Made by a program: the position numbers and the translations under genes. The notes beneath the pieces were generated by a model. It was not told where the DNA came from and made no database searches. It worked only from the letters and a program-made list of their open reading frames with translations. A stretch of 64,000 nt of DNA from Bacteroides sp. GM023 (lineage in GTDB: Bacteria; Bacteroidota; Bacteroidia; Bacteroidales; Bacteroidaceae): contig NZ_JAAXGE010000004.1 of assembly GCF_014750685.1 (NCBI RefSeq), positions 186,001-250,000 on the forward strand, read 5' to 3'. Position 1 is the first letter of the stretch, and each line of letters opens with the position of its first letter. This document shows, one piece after another, positions 60,512 through 64,000 of this stretch.

Positions 60512-61267
60512 ATGACAAAAATAATCGCAGTTTTGAACCACAAGGGCGGTGTCGGAAAGACAACTACCACCATCAATCTTGCTGCCGCATTGCAGCAGAA
60601 GAAAAAGCGTGTACTGCTCATCGACATGGACGGTCAGGCAAACCTCACGGAATCCTGCGGTCTCTCCATCGAAGAGGAACGGACGGTGTACGGAGCGATG
60701 AAAGGCGAATATACCTTACCGGTATTCGAGTTGGAAAACGGTCTTTCCGTTGTACCGTCCTGCCTCGATTTGTCGGCGACAGAATCCGAGCTTATCAACG
60801 AGCCGGGGCGGGAATTAATACTAAAAGGGCTGATTGCAAAATTGCTTGAAACCCGTAAATTCGACTATATCCTGATTGACTGTCCGCCCTCGCTGGGTTT
60901 GCTGACACTGAACGCCCTCACATCGGCGGATTTCCTGATTATCCCGGTACAGGCGCAGTTCCTCGCCATGCGCGGAATGGCAAAGATTACAAATGTGGTC
61001 GGGATTGTCAAGGAACGTTTGAACCCAAACCTAAATATCGGCGGCATTGTCATCACCCAGTTTGACAAGCGCAAGACGCTCAACAAAAGTGTGGCGGAAC
61101 TAATCAGCGAATCGTTCTGCGACAAGGTATTCAAGACCGTCATCCGGGACAATGTATCATTGGCCGAAGCTCCGATAAAAGGCATGAATATCTTTGAGTA
61201 TAACAAGAACAGCAACGGGGCAAAGGACTACATGGAGTTAGCAAAAGAAGTGTTGAAATTAAAATAA
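60512..61267 (+). CDS. parA: ParA-family partitioning ATPase
   Basis: 251 residues, full length. Deviant Walker A is KGGVGKTTT (about 11-19), Walker A' region LLIDMDGQANLTE, Walker B region YILIDCPPSLGLL (about 118-130). No N-terminal helix-turn-helix, so it is the short (type Ib/Soj-like) kind. It should drive segregation of the excised element or keep it stable. It is followed 7 bases later by a small DNA-binding partner gene and preceded by an inverted-repeat operator. Confidence 0.95.
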   Translation: MTKIIAVLNHKGGVGKTTTTINLAAALQQKKKRVLLIDMDGQANLTESCGLSIEEERTVYGAMKGEYTLPVFELENGLSVVPSCLDLSATESELINEPGRELILKGLIAKLLETRKFDYILIDCPPSLGLLTLNALTSADFLIIPVQAQFLAMRGMAKITNVVGIVKERLNPNLNIGGIVITQFDKRKTLNKSVAELISESFCDKVFKTVIRDNVSLAEAPIKGMNIFEYNKNSNGAKDYMELAKEVLKLK

Positions 61268-61274
61268 AAACGAT

Positions 61275-61529
61275 ATGGGCAAAAGTGATTCATTGAAAAA
61301 CGGCATGAGAAGCGGACTGGACGGCTTGCTGTCATCCACCGGGAAGTCCACGCAAAAGAAAGAACCTGCACCGGTCAAAACGGAAAAAGAGCCTGCTGTA
61401 CATTGCAACTTTGTCATAAACAAAAGTATTCATACCCGGATGAAGTACCTCGCCATCGAAAAGAATATGTCTCTACGGGACATCGTGAACGAGGCGATGA
61501 AAGAGTATTTGGAAAAGCACGAGAAATAA
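61275..61529 (+). CDS. Small partner of ParA (ribbon-helix-helix-like, 84 aa)
   Basis: 84 residues. The first 45 are polar and Lys-rich (disordered). The last 40 read as a ribbon-helix-helix-like or short helix domain: NFVINKSIHTRMKYLAIEKN, then MSLRDIVNEAMKEYLEKHEK. It is in the usual place of the small DNA-binding partner of a short ParA and could bind the ATACTA/TAGTAT sites. Not a classical ParB. Confidence 0.75.
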   Translation: MGKSDSLKNGMRSGLDGLLSSTGKSTQKKEPAPVKTEKEPAVHCNFVINKSIHTRMKYLAIEKNMSLRDIVNEAMKEYLEKHEK

Positions 61530-61960
61530 CCGGTACGGCGGTTGTAGTCCCCATCCGATATACCTTTTATAGCATACCGCTATCTTATGGGCACGTCCAC
61601 AAGGTAGCGTTTTTCCTGTTTATACCCTCCTGGGTGTTCTCCTGTTCTATTACCTCTTATAACCGCATGGTTGTATTACTTTTTTATTTATTCCACTTGC
61701 CGCTTGTCCGGCCTCGTTCCTGCCATCGCCGGTTGGTTTTCCAGACGCAAATTTGGACTGCCGCGCTTGATTTCACCGCTTTGAAGTGCATTTCTCGTAA
61801 AATTCTTCCTTCCTGCGAAAGAGTAATTTTCCGGAAAAAGCGTTGAAAATAGCTTGTTCGTCAGTCCCTTGAAGCATCTGTAAATCCCAAGCGGTTCAGG
61901 CAGAGAAAAGAACCGAAAAAAGGGAAAATAAAAAAATCAAATATCAACCAATTAAATTTT
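61530..61960 (+). promoter_or_regulatory. Non-coding block F: long leader before the ParB-like gene
   Basis: No gene seen. GCAAATTTGG at 61747-61756 lies 205 bases before the first start. The bases just after it (GCGCTTGATTTCACCGC) resemble those after the motif in block G (GCGCTTGATCCGGCGGC). The 3' end has AGGGAAAATAAAAAA (61921-61935), identical to 14330-14344, and CAACCAATTAAA. Confidence 0.6.
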
Positions 61961-63694
61961 ATGATTATGGCAACAACAGCAGTTCAAGCAGTAGAGAAGA
62001 ACATCACATCGGTAGCATTGGCAGACATTCAGCCGAGTAACTACAACCCACGTAAGAACTTTGACGAGACAAGCCTTGCGGAACTTGCCGAGAGCATCCG
62101 TCAGCAGGGAGTGCTTCAGCCTATCGGTGTGCGCCCTATTGCGGACAACCGTTTCGAGATTGTATTCGGAGAACGCAGATACCGTGCTTCCCTCATGGCT
62201 GAATTGGCGGAAATTCCGGCTATCGTCATGGAAATTTCAGACGAGACAGCCGAGGAAATGGCGATTACCGAGAACCTGCAGCGTAAGGATGTGACCCCGA
62301 TTGAGGAAGCCAACGCCTACCAAAAGCTCATAGACAGCGGTCGCCACGATGTACAGTCCTTGACCGTGCAGTTCGGCAAGACGGAGGCATATATCCGTAC
62401 ACGACTTAAATTCGTTTCCTTGATACCCGAAATCGCTTTGCTGTTGGAGCAGGACGAAATCACAATCAGCGTGGCAAGTGAAATCTGCCGTTATGGGGAA
62501 GAGATACAGCGTGAGGTGTACGACCAACATCTGAAAGAGGGGGTGCAGTACAATAGTTGGCGAGGCATGAAAGCTTCCGAGGTGGCACAAAGCATCGAAC
62601 GGCAATACACCGCAGACCTCAATCGCTATTCATTCGACAAAACCCTTTGTCTTTCATGCCCTCACAATACCAATAATATGATGTTGTTCTGTGAGGGTGG
62701 TTGCGGAAATTGCGCCAACCGCGCTTGCTTGGTGGAAATGAACACATCGCACCTTACCGAAAAGGCTATGCGGCTCATGGAACAGCACCCTGCCGTTCCC
62801 CTCTGCCACGAAAGCTACAATTACAATGAAGCTGTCATCGACCGACTTACCGCTATGGGCTACGAAGTGGAAAGCCTTAAAACCTATGCAACGAAATACC
62901 CCGAAAGCCCCCAAGCACCTCAAAAAGAGGATTATGATACCACCGAGGAATACGAGGATGCAGAAAAGGATTACGGGCAGGAATTGAACGGTTACACCGA
63001 AAAATGCGAAGCAATCCGCACCCGAAGCGAAGCAGGAGAAATCTCCCTCTATCTCCGTATTGAGAGCAACGACATTACACTGTGCTATGTTGCAAATACC
63101 GCTACCACCGTAAACGGTACAGCAACCGAAATGCCGCTTTCACCTATCGAGAAGTTGGAAAAGCAGGACAAACGCAACAAGGAGATTGCCCTCGAAAAGA
63201 CCGTTGAAGACACCAAAAAGCGGATTTTAGAGGTCGATATGTCAGAGCGCAAATTTGGACAGGACGAGGAGAAAATGGTGTATTTCTTCCTGCTCTCCTC
63301 ACTCCGCAAAGAGCATTTCAATGAGGTGGGAATTGAAGATAAAGGTTCTTATTACTACCTTACGAGCGAGGACAAAATGCGCATCATCGAGAACCTTACC
63401 GCCAAGCAGAAAGCCGTTATCCGCAGGGATTATCTGATTGCCAATTTCAAGGACGCATTCGGTAACAACGCCACAGCCTCCCTGTTGCTTGGCTTCGCCC
63501 AAAAGCATATGCCCGAAGAACTTGCCAATATCCAAGACGGATATAATGAAGTGTACGAAAAGCGGCACCAACGCATTAAGGAAAAAAAAGCCGCTTTGCA
63601 GGAACAAGCCACGCAGGAAGCGGAACAACCCGATGAACCGCAACCCGAAGCGGAAGCACAGACCGAACCGCAAACGGAAGAAATAGCTGCCTGA
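61961..63694 (+). CDS. parB: ParB/Spo0J-family protein
   Basis: 577 residues (MATTAV at 61967 is an alternative start). The N-terminus has the ParB/Srx signature: IQPSNYNPRKNFDETSLAEL, GVLQPIGVRP, FGERRYRASL, MAITENLQRKDVTPIEEANA. A KorB-like helix-turn-helix follows at about 125-190. The middle and C-terminus are unusual: Cys-rich SCPHNTNNMMLFCEGGCGNC near 240-250 (possible zinc site), then a long helical part and an acidic Pro/Glu/Gln tail. It is longer than typical ParB. It may work with ParA or control leader-driven genes. Confidence 0.9.
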   Translation: MIMATTAVQAVEKNITSVALADIQPSNYNPRKNFDETSLAELAESIRQQGVLQPIGVRPIADNRFEIVFGERRYRASLMAELAEIPAIVMEISDETAEEMAITENLQRKDVTPIEEANAYQKLIDSGRHDVQSLTVQFGKTEAYIRTRLKFVSLIPEIALLLEQDEITISVASEICRYGEEIQREVYDQHLKEGVQYNSWRGMKASEVAQSIERQYTADLNRYSFDKTLCLSCPHNTNNMMLFCEGGCGNCANRACLVEMNTSHLTEKAMRLMEQHPAVPLCHESYNYNEAVIDRLTAMGYEVESLKTYATKYPESPQAPQKEDYDTTEEYEDAEKDYGQELNGYTEKCEAIRTRSEAGEISLYLRIESNDITLCYVANTATTVNGTATEMPLSPIEKLEKQDKRNKEIALEKTVEDTKKRILEVDMSERKFGQDEEKMVYFFLLSSLRKEHFNEVGIEDKGSYYYLTSEDKMRIIENLTAKQKAVIRRDYLIANFKDAFGNNATASLLLGFAQKHMPEELANIQDGYNEVYEKRHQRIKEKKAALQEQATQEAEQPDEPQPEAEAQTEPQTEEIAA

Positions 63695-63713
63695 CAAATG
63701 TTGTTGTCATAAC

Positions 63714-63749
63714 GAATAGGGGGGGGGAAATCCGCCCTCTATTCATTTT
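63714..63749 (+). terminator. Terminator with a nine-G tract after the ParB gene
   Basis: GAATAG (63714-63719) pairs with CTATTC (63739-63744), with GGG/CCC inside, followed by ATTTTT. The 5' arm contains nine consecutive G (63719-63727), an unusual slippage-prone run. Confidence 0.75.
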
Positions 63750-64000
63750 TGTATGCTCCGGACAAAGGACCCAAGTACCTCTTTTAACTTTCTGACGAAC
63801 CCGTCACCACCCACCCTTCCTCCATTCATAGCTTTCGTTTCCTCTCTTTTTTACCATTTTCAACTTCCCTTTTATAGCGTTTCCCCAGCTTCATTCCCTG
63901 TCAGCCCCGGTTTGGTTTTATCAGATGCAAAGGTCGGCCGTCGCGCTTGATCCGGCGGCTTGAAATGTATTTCCTGCAAATTCTTCCTTCCCTCAGAAAG
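63750..64000 (+). promoter_or_regulatory. Non-coding block G: leader cut by the right edge
   Basis: Continues past 64000. Pyrimidine-rich start, then GCAAAGGTCG at 63927-63936 followed by GCGCTTGATCCGGCGGC and TTCCTTCCCTCAGAAAG. By the spacing of the other blocks, a further gene would begin near 64,130-64,150. Confidence 0.5.

Overview
The window looks like a chromosome segment of a gut Bacteroides or close Bacteroidota relative. Evidence: SusC/SusD-type genes, promoters of the Bacteroides type (TTG or TTTG, 19-21 bases, then TAnnTTTG), Bacteroidota-specific HU-like proteins, and a conjugative-element gene set typical of that phylum. No tRNA, rRNA, CRISPR array, integrase or complete insertion sequence was recognised.

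Bases 1-13,300 look like ordinary chromosome. A leftward ribose/nucleoside-type utilisation operon (1-9,311) encodes two ribokinases, an IPT-domain lipoprotein, a SusC/SusD pair and two tandem DUF4832-type lipoproteins, with a helical-repeat regulator candidate just upstream (9,539-11,080). Then come a Bacteroidota HU-like protein, a metallophosphoesterase, and an HU-plus-winged-helix protein whose upstream region carries five 22-bp repeats.

From about 13.5-14 kb to the right edge the DNA reads as one large integrative/conjugative or mobilisable element; its ends and integrase lie outside the window or were not recognised. Its parts are: small accessory operons of unknown function, each preceded by a long non-coding leader (14.0-16.1, 37.2-39.6, 57.7-60.2 and 61.5-64 kb); SSB, HU and a resolvase-fold protein lacking catalytic residues (16.1-17.8 kb); a mobilisation operon with a MobV-type relaxase and a candidate oriT (18.0-24.5 kb); a vitamin B12 acquisition operon (24.6-37.1 kb) led by a cobalamin riboswitch and encoding BtuH-, BtuG-, BtuB-, BtuF-, BtuC- and BtuD-like proteins plus two extra surface lipoproteins, a domesticated-looking Y1 transposase and a DUF2284 protein; a leftward transfer/establishment cluster (39.6-55.6 kb) with ArdC-like antirestriction proteins, OB-fold and toprim proteins, peptidoglycan hydrolases and TrbJ-like secreted proteins; a secreted M23 peptidase and an AAA/DUF4143 ATPase; and a ParA, small partner and ParB maintenance module (60.2-63.7 kb).

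The B12 operon is the clear cargo. The most unusual signals are (i) a family of long leaders that place a GCAAAGGTAC-like motif about 190-225 bases (one case about 305) before the gene start, (ii) shared operator-like words at two distant divergent promoters that start the mobilisation and transfer modules, next to a catalytically degenerate resolvase that could be their repressor, and (iii) a Y1 transposase relative with a His in place of the expected Tyr, translationally coupled on both sides inside the B12 operon.
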